Shown piece by piece: positions 16,711 through 25,228 of a stretch of DNA of 64,000 nucleotides (position 1 is the first letter of the stretch; each line of letters begins with the position of its first letter). Made by a program: the position numbers and the translations under genes. A model generated the notes under the pieces. It saw only the letters and a program-made list of their open reading frames with translations. It was not told the DNA's origin and ran no database searches. The DNA lies in the NCBI GenBank assembly GCA_910583525.1, contig CAJTXL010000003.1, positions 70,738 to 134,737 on the forward strand, read 5' to 3'. The stretch is from an uncultured Muribaculaceae bacterium (GTDB lineage: Bacteria; Bacteroidota; Bacteroidia; Bacteroidales; Muribaculaceae).

Positions 16711-17388
16711 TTATTCGCCGAGGAGGTCGGGACGCAGACGGCGCGTACGTTCGAGAGCCTGCTCGTGGCGCCAATCCTCTATGCGCGCCTGGTGGCCTGA
16801 GAGAAGTATTTCGGGCACACCCCAGCCTTTGTAGTTTGCCGGACGGGTATATATGGGCGGTTCGAGCAGATTGTCCTGAAACGAGTCAGAGAGTGCGCTC
16901 TGCTCATCGCCTATGGCTCCGGGCAGCAAACGGACGATGGCGTCGGTTATTATGGCCGCCGGAAGCTCGCCGCCGGTGAGGACATAGTCACCGATTGATA
17001 TCTCGCGCGTGATAAGATGCTCGCGTATGCGGTAGTCGATGCCCTTGTAGTGCCCGCAGAGTATTATGATGTTGTCGAGCATCGACAGCGAGTTTGCCAT
17101 GCGCTGGTTGAACACCTCGCCGTCGGGCGCGGTGAAAATCACCTCGTCGTAGTGGCGCTGTTCTTTCAGGGCACTTATGCAGCGGTCGACCGGCTCGACC
17201 TGTATCACCATGCCGGCGTCGCCGCCGAAAGGATAGTCGTCTACCTTGCGGTAGCGGTTGGTGGTATAGTCGCGCAGATTGTGCACTTCTATGGTTGCGA
17301 GCCCCTTGTCGCAAGCCCGTTTTATAATCGAGCAGCTCAAAGGCGATTCAAGCATTTCGGGCAGTACGGTGATTATGTCGATGCGCAT
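16711..17388 (-). CDS. trmD: tRNA (guanine-N1)-methyltransferase
   Basis: TrmD methylates G37 of tRNAs reading CNN codons, preventing +1 frameshifts. The 225 residues begin MRIDIITVLPEM and contain the SPOUT trefoil-knot SAM site GDYVLTGGELPAAI (about residues 130-145). A minus-strand -7 box TAATTTTG at 17418-17425 suggests its own promoter downstream of tyrA. The usual partners rimM, rpsP and rplS are not adjacent. Confidence 0.95.
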   Translation of the reverse strand: MRIDIITVLPEMLESPLSCSIIKRACDKGLATIEVHNLRDYTTNRYRKVDDYPFGGDAGMVIQVEPVDRCISALKEQRHYDEVIFTAPDGEVFNQRMANSLSMLDNIIILCGHYKGIDYRIREHLITREISIGDYVLTGGELPAAIITDAIVRLLPGAIGDEQSALSDSFQDNLLEPPIYTRPANYKGWGVPEILLSGHQARIEDWRHEQALERTRRLRPDLLGE

Positions 17389-17444
17389 TGTTTCCTAACT
17401 TTTTTTATTTCGTGCCGCAAAATTAGCGAAAATCCCCCAAAGGG

Positions 17445-18230
17445 TCACAATGCCGGGGCGGCTATGTTGGCGCGGACTTTGTCGAGGAAGGCTTTCATGG
17501 CGTCGGAGTCGCGCCGCTCGATTATCGAGCGCAGCTCGGCCAAGGCGTCGGAAATGTTTTGGAGCTGTTCGGCGGTATTGGGATTGAAGAGTATTTCGCT
17601 GAGCAGATAATCGTCTTCGCCCATCAGTCCTTTGGCTATTGCCATATGCCGCTTGAAAGTTGTGCCCGGCGCAGGCTGGTGCTTCATTGCCGAGCCGAAG
17701 ACGAGCGACGATGCAAAGGGTATCGACAGCGAGTAGGCTATCGTGCGGTCGTGCCCGGCAAAGGTGTAGTGCTCTATGTGCAGGCCGAGTCTGCCGTAGA
17801 GTTTGTCGAAAAAGTCGATGCCCTCGGGCGAGCCTTCGCTTATGACGATGGCGTTTTCATCGGCGAGGTTAGACAGCGACGCGAAGGTAGGACCGAACAT
17901 AGGATGAGTCGATACGAACGGGTGTCCGGCCTCAGCATAGAACTCCGGCAGACCCGTCTTCACCGATGCGATGTCGGAGAGCATGGCATCGGGGCGTATA
18001 TAAGGCAGCACGAGCCTGAACGCGTCGAGGGTATATTTGACAGTGGCGGCGTTCAGCACCATGTCAGGGTCGAAATCGGCGGTTTCTTCGATGTCGCTGA
18101 AGCGGCGGCAGTTGTAGGTGAAGCGCAGGCGGCCGGGGTCCCTGTCGTAGATGGCCACATCGTGGTCGAAAGAGAGAAGGTCGCAGAAGAACGAGCCCAT
18201 TTTGCCGGCTCCGAGTATAAGTATCTTCAT
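17445..18230 (-). CDS. tyrA: Prephenate dehydrogenase
   Basis: TyrA oxidatively decarboxylates prephenate to 4-hydroxyphenylpyruvate for tyrosine. The 261-residue protein starts with the NAD(P) loop MKILILGAGKMGSFF and contains FVSTHPMFGPTFA, a family substrate-site segment. The ATG at 18230 overlaps the preceding stop as ATGA, which fixes the start; an ATG five codons upstream is less likely. It is the last gene of the aromatic amino acid operon. Confidence 0.92.
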   Translation of the reverse strand: MKILILGAGKMGSFFCDLLSFDHDVAIYDRDPGRLRFTYNCRRFSDIEETADFDPDMVLNAATVKYTLDAFRLVLPYIRPDAMLSDIASVKTGLPEFYAEAGHPFVSTHPMFGPTFASLSNLADENAIVISEGSPEGIDFFDKLYGRLGLHIEHYTFAGHDRTIAYSLSIPFASSLVFGSAMKHQPAPGTTFKRHMAIAKGLMGEDDYLLSEILFNPNTAEQLQNISDALAELRSIIERRDSDAMKAFLDKVRANIAAPAL

Positions 18231-19321
18231 TTTTCGGGAGCGCATATTTCGAGTTGCTGCCGCACCGATTCTTCGTGTATGGCGGCAAGTACATTACGGA
18301 TGAAATCGGCCGACATGTCGAGCGACACGGCCGTGTCGACGCGCCGTTGCATCAGGTCGTTGTATCGGCCCGGCTGCACTACGGGCATGTTATTCTCGCG
18401 TTTGTAGCGCCCGATGTCCCGAGCCACACGCATACGCTTTGCCAGAAGTTCGAGCAGCTCGTCGTCGAGGCGGTCGATTTGCTGGCGCAGAAGCCCGAGG
18501 CTCTCGGTGCTGCGTGTTTCGGTGTGCAGAGAGAGAGAGTTGACGATATACGACAGCGAGTCGGGCGTGACCTGCTGCGCGGCGTCGCTGAGTGCGGCGT
18601 CGGGCTTGCAGTGGCTTTCGATGATGAGGCCGTTGAAGTTCATGTCGAGAGCCTGCTGCGACAGCGGCGCAATCATTTCGCGTTTGCCGCCTATATGGCT
18701 CGGGTCGCAGATTATAGGCAGGTCGGGCAGCCTGCGGTGCAGCTCGATGGGAATGCGCCACTTGGGTGGATTGCGATATATGTGTTTGCCGTATGAACTG
18801 AAGCCACGATGGATGGCACCGAGGCGACGTACGCCTGCACCGTATATGCGTTCGAGCGCTCCGAGCCAAAGTTCGAGGTCGGGGTTTACGGGGTTCTTCA
18901 CAAGCACGGCGAGGCTGTCGCGTCGTCCTTGGGGGAGTGCCGCCAAGGCGTCGGCAAGTTCCTGTACGGCGAAAGGGTTAGCCGAGGTGCGTGCTCCGAG
19001 CCATATGACGTCGATACCCGACTCTACGGCCTCGTTGAGATGCCGAGCCGTAGCCACTTCTGTTGCCGTGAGCATGCCGGTCTCCTCTTTGGCTTTTGCA
19101 AGCCATGCGAGTGCCGGCGAGCCTATGCCCTCAAAACCGCCCGGTTTTGTGCGCGGTTTCCACACCCCGGCGCGGAATATCTTGATGCCATGCGCGGCAA
19201 GCGCACGGGCCGTTTCAAGTACCTGTGTCTCGCTCTCGGCACTGCAAGGCCCGGCCATCACAATAGGCGCCGAAGCCATTATTTCAGGGCTGAAGAGCGG
19301 TTTCAAATCTGTTATAGACAT
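18227..19321 (-). CDS. Bifunctional DAHP synthase / chorismate mutase
   Basis: The 364-residue fusion joins two shikimate-pathway steps. The N-terminal part (about 1-260) is a type I-beta 3-deoxy-D-arabino-heptulosonate 7-phosphate synthase with MAGPCSAES, RAGVWKPRTKPG and CDPSHIGG. The C-terminal part (about 270-350) is an AroQ-type chorismate mutase with IDRLDDELLELLAKRM and ARDIGRYKRE. Chorismate mutase fused behind DAHP synthase can serve as feedback sensor or as catalyst. It overlaps the upstream aminotransferase by 10 nt and tyrA by 4. Confidence 0.94.
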   Translation of the reverse strand: MSITDLKPLFSPEIMASAPIVMAGPCSAESETQVLETARALAAHGIKIFRAGVWKPRTKPGGFEGIGSPALAWLAKAKEETGMLTATEVATARHLNEAVESGIDVIWLGARTSANPFAVQELADALAALPQGRRDSLAVLVKNPVNPDLELWLGALERIYGAGVRRLGAIHRGFSSYGKHIYRNPPKWRIPIELHRRLPDLPIICDPSHIGGKREMIAPLSQQALDMNFNGLIIESHCKPDAALSDAAQQVTPDSLSYIVNSLSLHTETRSTESLGLLRQQIDRLDDELLELLAKRMRVARDIGRYKRENNMPVVQPGRYNDLMQRRVDTAVSLDMSADFIRNVLAAIHEESVRQQLEICAPEK

Positions 19322-20487
19322 TGTTCTATGCGTTTTAATGCGTTAGTAAGAGTAGCTTTGGGTGCGCAGAGCGATATGCGGATATAGCGCTCGCCTGCCG
19401 TGCCGAAAATGAAGCCGGGCGTGACGAACACACGCGCCTTGTCGAGTATCTCGTCGGCATAAGCCTCGGCAGATACTGCGTTGTCGGGGATGCGTCCCCA
19501 TAGGAACAAGCCCTGCTGCCCCGGCAGGCAGCGGCAATGCAGGGCGTCCATTATCTGCACGGCTACGGTCTTACGGTCGGCGTATACGGCATTCAGTTCT
19601 TCGTACCATCGGCGCGGCTGCGACATTGCCGCCACGGCGCCTTCCATCATGGCACGGGGCTGGCCGGAGTCGATGTTCGACTTCACTTTCAGTATCCACG
19701 ACACGAATGTCGGATTCGACGCCAGCATGGCCACGCGCCAACCGGCCATGTTGAGGCATTTGCTCAGCGAGTTAAGTTCTATCGCGATGTCGGTTGCACC
19801 CGGCACCTGCAGTATGCTCAGCGGCTTGTCATTGAGGATGAAGCTGTAGGGGTTGTCGTTTACGATGACTATTCCGTGGCGTCGGCCGAAATCGACGAGG
19901 CGCTCAAAAAGTTCGCGTGTCGCCGGTGTGCCAGTCGGCATATGCGGATAGTTTACCCACATAAGTTTTATGCGTTCGAGCGGCAGCGCTTCGAGGGCGT
20001 CGAAATCAGGAAGCCATCCGTTCTCTTCACACAGGTCGTAGGTGAAAATTTCGGCCTGCACAAGGCGCGAGGCCGAGCTGTATGTCGGATAGCCCGGATT
20101 GGGTATCAGCACGCCGTCGCCGGGGTTGAGGAATGCCATCGATATGTTCAGCACGCCTTCTTTCGAGCCGATGAGCGGCAATATCTGCGTGTCGGGGTCA
20201 AGGCCGTCGACATCATAGAATTTGGCGTACCATCCGGCAAAAGCCCTTCGCAGCTCTTTTGTGCCTACGGTCATCTGGTAGCCGTGGGTGTCGGGGCGGC
20301 GCAGACACTCTATGGCCGCATCGACGGCAGCGGCAGGCGGAGGCATGTCGGGACCGCCGATGCCGAGCGATATTATGTCGCGGCCTTGTGCGTTTAGCGC
20401 GGCTATCTGTTTTAGCTTGCGCGAAAAATAATATTCGCTTACCGATGCAAGACGGTCGGCTGGCATTATGGTTTTGGGAGTGTTCAT
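19312..20487 (-). CDS. Class I/II PLP-dependent aminotransferase
   Basis: The 391-residue fold-type I enzyme has the PLP-binding Lys at about K243 in SLSKCLNMAGWRVAM, NPGYPTY near residue 130 and VNYPHMPTGTP near residue 180. Its place between pheA and the DAHP synthase/chorismate mutase makes it the likely aromatic aminotransferase for phenylalanine and tyrosine. The sequence is also close to LL-diaminopimelate/aspartate aminotransferases, so the substrate is inferred from context. Confidence 0.88.
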   Translation of the reverse strand: MNTPKTIMPADRLASVSEYYFSRKLKQIAALNAQGRDIISLGIGGPDMPPPAAAVDAAIECLRRPDTHGYQMTVGTKELRRAFAGWYAKFYDVDGLDPDTQILPLIGSKEGVLNISMAFLNPGDGVLIPNPGYPTYSSASRLVQAEIFTYDLCEENGWLPDFDALEALPLERIKLMWVNYPHMPTGTPATRELFERLVDFGRRHGIVIVNDNPYSFILNDKPLSILQVPGATDIAIELNSLSKCLNMAGWRVAMLASNPTFVSWILKVKSNIDSGQPRAMMEGAVAAMSQPRRWYEELNAVYADRKTVAVQIMDALHCRCLPGQQGLFLWGRIPDNAVSAEAYADEILDKARVFVTPGFIFGTAGERYIRISLCAPKATLTNALKRIEQCL

Positions 20488-21344
20488 TGCAGGGGATTTT
20501 CTACGGCCCGGTATTCGCCGAGGATTTTGAAATCGTTTATCAGAGGCCGCACGGCATCAATCGCCTGATGGTAGCGCAAGGCGTTGTCGAATGTCAGGTC
20601 GATGTAAAAACGGTATTCCCACTCGCGTCCTATTATGGGCGTCGACTGTATTTTAGAGAGATTGATGTCGTAGAACGAAAAGATTGTCAGCACTTTCGAC
20701 AGCGCCCCTTGCCGGTGAGGCAGGGTGAACATGAGCGACGCTTTGTCGATGTCGAGCTGAGGGCCGGCAAGCGTGGCCGGGTCGGCAAGGATAAGGAAAC
20801 GGGTAAAGTTGCGTTTGTTCGTCTCTATTCCCTCGGCAAGTATGTCAAGGCCGTAGAGGCGTGCGGCATATTCGCCGCATACGGCCGCGTGGCCTTTTAT
20901 TTTGTTGAGCGCGATGTCGCGTGCGCTGCCTGCGGTGTCGAAATGCTCGACCATCTTCATTTTCGGGTGGCGACGCAGCCATTGCTCGCACTGCATAAGT
21001 GCCATAGGGTGCGAGTTGACCTCTTCAATATCATCGAGAGCCGTCCCGGGCAATGCGCACAACACATGAGATATGCGTTTTTTGTGTTCGCCTATTATGC
21101 GCAGGTTCGACGTCCTCAGCAGCTCGTGATTGCTGAGTATGCTTCCGGCAATGGTGTTTTCGATGGCTACGATACCGAGCATCGAGGCATCGGCGTCGAG
21201 CGCGTCGAACAATTCGGGGAAGCTGTCGAAGCCTACGGTCTCGACGGTTCTGCCGTCGAAGAACTCGCGTGCCGCCGCATCGTGGAAGCATCCGGCCACG
21301 CCTTGTATGCCTATGCGCAGGGGTGTATTGTCGTTTGTTGTCAT
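20484..21344 (-). CDS. pheA: Prephenate dehydratase
   Basis: The protein converts prephenate to phenylpyruvate. It has 286 residues: an N-terminal dehydratase domain starting IGIQGVAGCFHDAA, with the substrate motif NFTRF near residue 180, and a C-terminal ACT domain (about 195-280) beginning MFTLPHRQGALSKVL that likely senses phenylalanine. The stop overlaps the aminotransferase start by 4 nt. A TonB-dependent receptor gene ends 6 nt before its ATG. Confidence 0.94.
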   Translation of the reverse strand: MTTNDNTPLRIGIQGVAGCFHDAAAREFFDGRTVETVGFDSFPELFDALDADASMLGIVAIENTIAGSILSNHELLRTSNLRIIGEHKKRISHVLCALPGTALDDIEEVNSHPMALMQCEQWLRRHPKMKMVEHFDTAGSARDIALNKIKGHAAVCGEYAARLYGLDILAEGIETNKRNFTRFLILADPATLAGPQLDIDKASLMFTLPHRQGALSKVLTIFSFYDINLSKIQSTPIIGREWEYRFYIDLTFDNALRYHQAIDAVRPLINDFKILGEYRAVENPLQ

Positions 21345-21350
21345 TAGTCT

Positions 21351-23765
21351 CTAGAATTCAACAGACAGCCGCACGTTGAACTGACGGCGTGTCAGGTAGT
21401 TCGGCACGGCATATTGGATGTCGTTCACGTCGGTCACCCAATAATAGCTGCTGACGTTGCTTATGTCGAGGAGATTGAATATGTCGGCACCGAGCCATAC
21501 GCTTTTGAAGTGCCTCCAGAAGCCCGTTCGCCGTTCGCCGTCTTTCAGGGGCGACAACAGGGCGTAGGCAAGGCCTATGTCAAGGCGTTTGTATGCCGGT
21601 GCACGGAAGTATCCTTTGTCGCGGCTGCCGCGCGGAGCCGTCATAGGCAGTCCGTCTGAGAATATGCCGCGAAGATTAAATTTCAGCTTGGGGAATTTCG
21701 GAAAATAATCGGTGAAGAACAGCGCGAAGCTGTAGCGCTGGTCGGTCGGACGCGGCACTTTTACGCCGTTGAGCGTTTCCTGAGTCTTCATCAGCGAGAA
21801 GCTGAGCCACGAGTCGGTGCCGGGCACGAACTGTCCGAAGAGCTTCATGTCGATGCCGTAGGTGAAACCGTTCGAGAGGTTTTGACCCGAATACACTATT
21901 TTCAGATTGTCGATTTCGTAGGGGATGAGGTTGCCGAGATTTTTGTAGTATACCTCGCCGGAGAGCTTGAAGGGGCGTCCCATGGCTCTGAAAGTATAGT
22001 CGGCGCCGAGTATGAACTGCAGCGAGCGCTGGCTCTTGATTTTGTCATTCAGCAATATTGTCATGTTGCCGTCGGCATCTGTCACGGGCATGCGGAACTC
22101 TTTGTAGAACGGCGACTGGTAGTACAGTCCCGTGGCTAATCGCAGCGAGAGCCTCGGGCATTTGGCAGGCACGAAGCCTACGCTTATGCGCGGACTGACA
22201 AGGAACTCTTTGTTATAGTCCCAATACGAAAAACGTATGCCGCCGTTGAAGTTGAAGTAACCGGCAGAAGCATCGAGGCGGTAGGTGTCCATGGCATAGA
22301 AAGCCAGCCGGTTCGACGACAGGTCGTGCTTCGACGACAGATTGTACACCACTTTAAGGGCATCGGGGTCGAACGGCAGCGAGAAGCCTGCCGAGTCGCG
22401 CAATTCCCACTCGCGTGAGCGGTCGTAGACGCTTTCGTGCTTGTACGATATGCCGTAGTTTATGTTGTGCTTGCGTATGCCCGTGGCGCCTTGCAGGTCG
22501 AGTGCGAAAACCGAGGCTTTGAAGCGGTTGCGCGCATGTTCGTGATAGCGCCCCACGCCGAGCTCGCCGCCGATAGCGTCGTCGCCGCCCCCGGCACCGG
22601 CCTGGTCGAGCCAATATTCGCCCGAAATGTCGTAGCCGACAAGCTCGTTGGTGAAATAGCCCGATGCCATAAGCGAGAACTCGTTGGCCTTGTTGGGCTT
22701 GAAAGTGAGCGTACCGGCTCCGAAATAGGTCTCGAAGCGGTCTTTCTCCTGGCCGTCGAAGTAGACGGTGAACTCTTTGGCGTCGGTCGACGTACCGAAC
22801 TTCGTCGTACGGTTGTGCGGAATGAACTTATAGTTGTTGACGGCGATATTGCCGAGCACCGACACCTTCCATTTGGGACTGAAAGTGTAGGTCATGCTCG
22901 TCTGATAGTCGAAAAAGCGAGGGTCGTATTCGCCTTTTTCTTCGAGTGAACCGAGGAGCGACGAGTTCTGCTTGTACCGTATTCCGTGAAGCTGTGTGAA
23001 GTGGCGGTTGTTCGACCCGATTGCCGCCGACGCGCCCATCAGCGATGCCGACACCGAGCCTTCGAAGGCTTCGGGTTCGCGGTAGGTGATGTCGAGCACA
23101 CTGCTCATCTTGTCACCGTACTGTGCCGCGAAACCGCCCGTCGAGAAGCCGATGGCGCCCACGAGGTCGGGGTTCACTATGCTGAGACCTTCCTGCTGTC
23201 CCGACGAAATGAGTTGCGGACGGTACACTTCGATGCCGTTTATGTATACGCTGTTTTCATCGTACGATCCGCCGCGCACGCTGTACTGGCTCGACATCTC
23301 GTTGTTGGAGTTTACCCCGGCCATTGTCGTGAGCATGGCTTCGACAGAACCGCCGGAGACATCGGGCGCGAGCTTGAAGTCGTTGCGGTCGAGTTTCTGC
23401 ATTCCAGACGTCTGCTTCTGATAGTCGGTGACCTCGATGCCGCCGAGGGTGTATGTCGCCGGCGACATTTTCACATTTATTGTCACCTCACCCTGGGCGT
23501 CGACCAATCTGCGCTTAGACTCCTCAAAGCCTATACAGCTGAAAACTACGCGTATAGTATCGGCTTCGGGCGCCGTTATGGAGTAGCGCCCGTCAAGCCC
23601 CGTCGTAGTGCCCAAAGCCTTTCCGGCGATTTTGACGGTGACGAACTCCAGCGGCTCGTTGTCCTGGTCGGTGACAAGCCCCGAAATCTTCACCGGGCCT
23701 TTGGCAAAAACGGCCAAAGGCAGCGCCAATATTAAAAATACTATGAATAGAAACCGTTTATCCAT
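21351..23765 (-). CDS. TonB-dependent receptor with carboxypeptidase-like N-terminal domain
   Basis: The 804-residue outer-membrane receptor has a signal peptide ending near AVFAKG (residue ~22), a carboxypeptidase D-regulatory-like beta-sandwich (about 25-110), a plug domain (SVRGGSYDENSVYINGIEVY near residue 165), and a long beta-barrel ending in aromatic F at the C-terminus. No SusD partner is present. It ends only 6 nt before pheA on the same strand, so it is probably cotranscribed with the aromatic amino acid genes. The ligand is unknown. Confidence 0.92.
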   Translation of the reverse strand: MDKRFLFIVFLILALPLAVFAKGPVKISGLVTDQDNEPLEFVTVKIAGKALGTTTGLDGRYSITAPEADTIRVVFSCIGFEESKRRLVDAQGEVTINVKMSPATYTLGGIEVTDYQKQTSGMQKLDRNDFKLAPDVSGGSVEAMLTTMAGVNSNNEMSSQYSVRGGSYDENSVYINGIEVYRPQLISSGQQEGLSIVNPDLVGAIGFSTGGFAAQYGDKMSSVLDITYREPEAFEGSVSASLMGASAAIGSNNRHFTQLHGIRYKQNSSLLGSLEEKGEYDPRFFDYQTSMTYTFSPKWKVSVLGNIAVNNYKFIPHNRTTKFGTSTDAKEFTVYFDGQEKDRFETYFGAGTLTFKPNKANEFSLMASGYFTNELVGYDISGEYWLDQAGAGGGDDAIGGELGVGRYHEHARNRFKASVFALDLQGATGIRKHNINYGISYKHESVYDRSREWELRDSAGFSLPFDPDALKVVYNLSSKHDLSSNRLAFYAMDTYRLDASAGYFNFNGGIRFSYWDYNKEFLVSPRISVGFVPAKCPRLSLRLATGLYYQSPFYKEFRMPVTDADGNMTILLNDKIKSQRSLQFILGADYTFRAMGRPFKLSGEVYYKNLGNLIPYEIDNLKIVYSGQNLSNGFTYGIDMKLFGQFVPGTDSWLSFSLMKTQETLNGVKVPRPTDQRYSFALFFTDYFPKFPKLKFNLRGIFSDGLPMTAPRGSRDKGYFRAPAYKRLDIGLAYALLSPLKDGERRTGFWRHFKSVWLGADIFNLLDISNVSSYYWVTDVNDIQYAVPNYLTRRQFNVRLSVEF

Positions 23766-23842
23766 TATTCATTTATAACGGCGCCTGCGCAAAAAAATTG
23801 CATCAACGTTTATTCAATAGTCCTTATGTCGTAAAAAACCGT

Positions 23843-23850
23843 TAACTTTG
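23843..23850 (+). promoter_or_regulatory. -7 box TAACTTTG upstream of dinD
   Basis: A Bacteroidetes -7 element 23 nt before the dinD ATG; the -33 region is weak. No LexA-like box was recognised. Confidence 0.5.
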
Positions 23851-23873
23851 TGCTTATTATTAATTTATCAAAG

Positions 23874-24707
23874 ATGAAAGCAGAGGAAATCAAACAGCTC
23901 TTTGAAAGTTTCGAGGCAATCGCCATCGAATACGAAGGCGTGGAGTGCTGGAGCGCCCGCGAACTTTATCCCGTATTGGGTTATGCGAAGTGGGAACGCT
24001 TCAAAGACGCCATAACTCGGGCAAAAGCATCTTGCACAAATGCCGGTGGAACTATCACCGACCATTTTGCCGACGTCGGGAAAATGGTCACCCTCGGTTC
24101 AGGCGCTGAACGTCAGATAGATGACGTCATGCTGACGCGCTATGCCTGCTATCTTATCGCTCAAAACGGCGACCCTCGCAAACCGGAAATTGCCTTTGCC
24201 CAAAACTACTTTGCCGTGCAGACACGCCGAGCCGAGATGATTCAACAACGTATTCTCGACTACGAACGCGTAAAAGCTCGCGCAAAACTTGCCGATACCG
24301 AGCATCACCTTTCAGGAGTGCTTTATGAACGAGGAGTCGATTCAAAAGGCTTCGCAATAATCCGAGCCAAAGGCGACCAAGCATTGTTTGGACTCAACAC
24401 GACCATGATGAAACGTCGCGTAGGCGCTCCCGAAAAACGGCCTCTTGCCGATTTCCTCTCAACCATCGCCATAAAAGCCAAAGACCTTGCCGCCGAAATG
24501 ACTTCGGTAAATGTGCAACAGAAAAATATCCACGGCCAAATCGCCATCGAAGGGGAACACATTGACAACAACACCGCCGTGCGCGGCATGCTCCTTGACA
24601 GAGGCATACGTCCTGAAGCATTGCCCCCGGGCGAAGACGTCAAAAAAGTGGAGCGTCGCCTAAAAGCCGAAGAGAAAAACATTCTTCCAAAGTCCAAAAA
24701 GAAATAG
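23874..24707 (+). CDS. dinD: DNA damage-inducible protein D homolog
   Basis: The 277-residue protein aligns by eye with E. coli DinD along its length: WSARELYPVLGYAKWERF with TRAKASC, then LTRYACYLIAQNGDPRKPEIA, FAVQTRR and a Lys-rich tail. E. coli DinD inhibits RecA filament activity; here the role is inferred. The ATG at 23874 follows the -7 box by 23 nt; an alternative upstream TTG adds eight poor residues. Base composition is more AT-rich than its neighbours. Confidence 0.88.
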   Translation: MKAEEIKQLFESFEAIAIEYEGVECWSARELYPVLGYAKWERFKDAITRAKASCTNAGGTITDHFADVGKMVTLGSGAERQIDDVMLTRYACYLIAQNGDPRKPEIAFAQNYFAVQTRRAEMIQQRILDYERVKARAKLADTEHHLSGVLYERGVDSKGFAIIRAKGDQALFGLNTTMMKRRVGAPEKRPLADFLSTIAIKAKDLAAEMTSVNVQQKNIHGQIAIEGEHIDNNTAVRGMLLDRGIRPEALPPGEDVKKVERRLKAEEKNILPKSKKK

Positions 24708-24743
24708 CTGACATGCGACAACCATTTGCCCGGTAAAAAGCGT

Positions 24744-24751
24744 TATATTTG
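24744..24751 (+). promoter_or_regulatory. -7 box TATATTTG for lipoprotein-helicase pair
   Basis: TATATTTG lies 42 nt upstream of the ATG at 24794; a perfect 14-bp palindrome CCCGAAATTTCGGG (24757-24770) sits in the leader just after the expected start. Confidence 0.45.
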
Positions 24752-24793
24752 CAGACCCGAAATTTCGGGACACAATACGTCAGGATATCATAT

Positions 24794-25219
24794 ATGAAAC
24801 CGATACACACAATTGCTTTGGGCATGGCGCTTTTATGCGCCATCGCGACTTCATGCACACACCGTGCGCCCGAATACGACGGTTCTCTGTGCGAGGAACT
24901 TGCAGTGAAAATAGAGCGCCGCGACTCTTTGAGCCAGGACGATTACCGCGCCATGCTCGGGCAGAACGAAGCAATACTGCGTTATCTTATCGAACAGAGC
25001 AAAAGCATTGCCGAAGAGCCGCAGGCCGACCGCAACGGCTCGTGGCGACAGCTGCTCGCCGACCCTGACTATATGGAGCGCTTCGGATATATGTTCACCA
25101 TCGGGTCGGCTCTCTATCAGGCCGATGCCGAGGGGCGCCTTGACAAAGACAACAAAAAGCTCTACGACGGCCTCGACCGATACAACCAGGAATTAGCCGA
25201 ATACTCCGACCGCAACTGA
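24794..25219 (+). CDS. Small predicted lipoprotein
   Basis: The 141-residue protein has a lipoprotein signal with probable lipidated Cys at C21 (AIATSC). The rest is hydrophilic and probably helical, with many Glu, Gln and Asp and an even spread of Tyr. No known domain was recognised. The helicase gene starts 9 nt after its stop, so the two are likely cotranscribed, though a functional link is not obvious. Confidence 0.7.
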   Translation: MKPIHTIALGMALLCAIATSCTHRAPEYDGSLCEELAVKIERRDSLSQDDYRAMLGQNEAILRYLIEQSKSIAEEPQADRNGSWRQLLADPDYMERFGYMFTIGSALYQADAEGRLDKDNKKLYDGLDRYNQELAEYSDRN

Positions 25220-25228
25220 CCCCCACGA

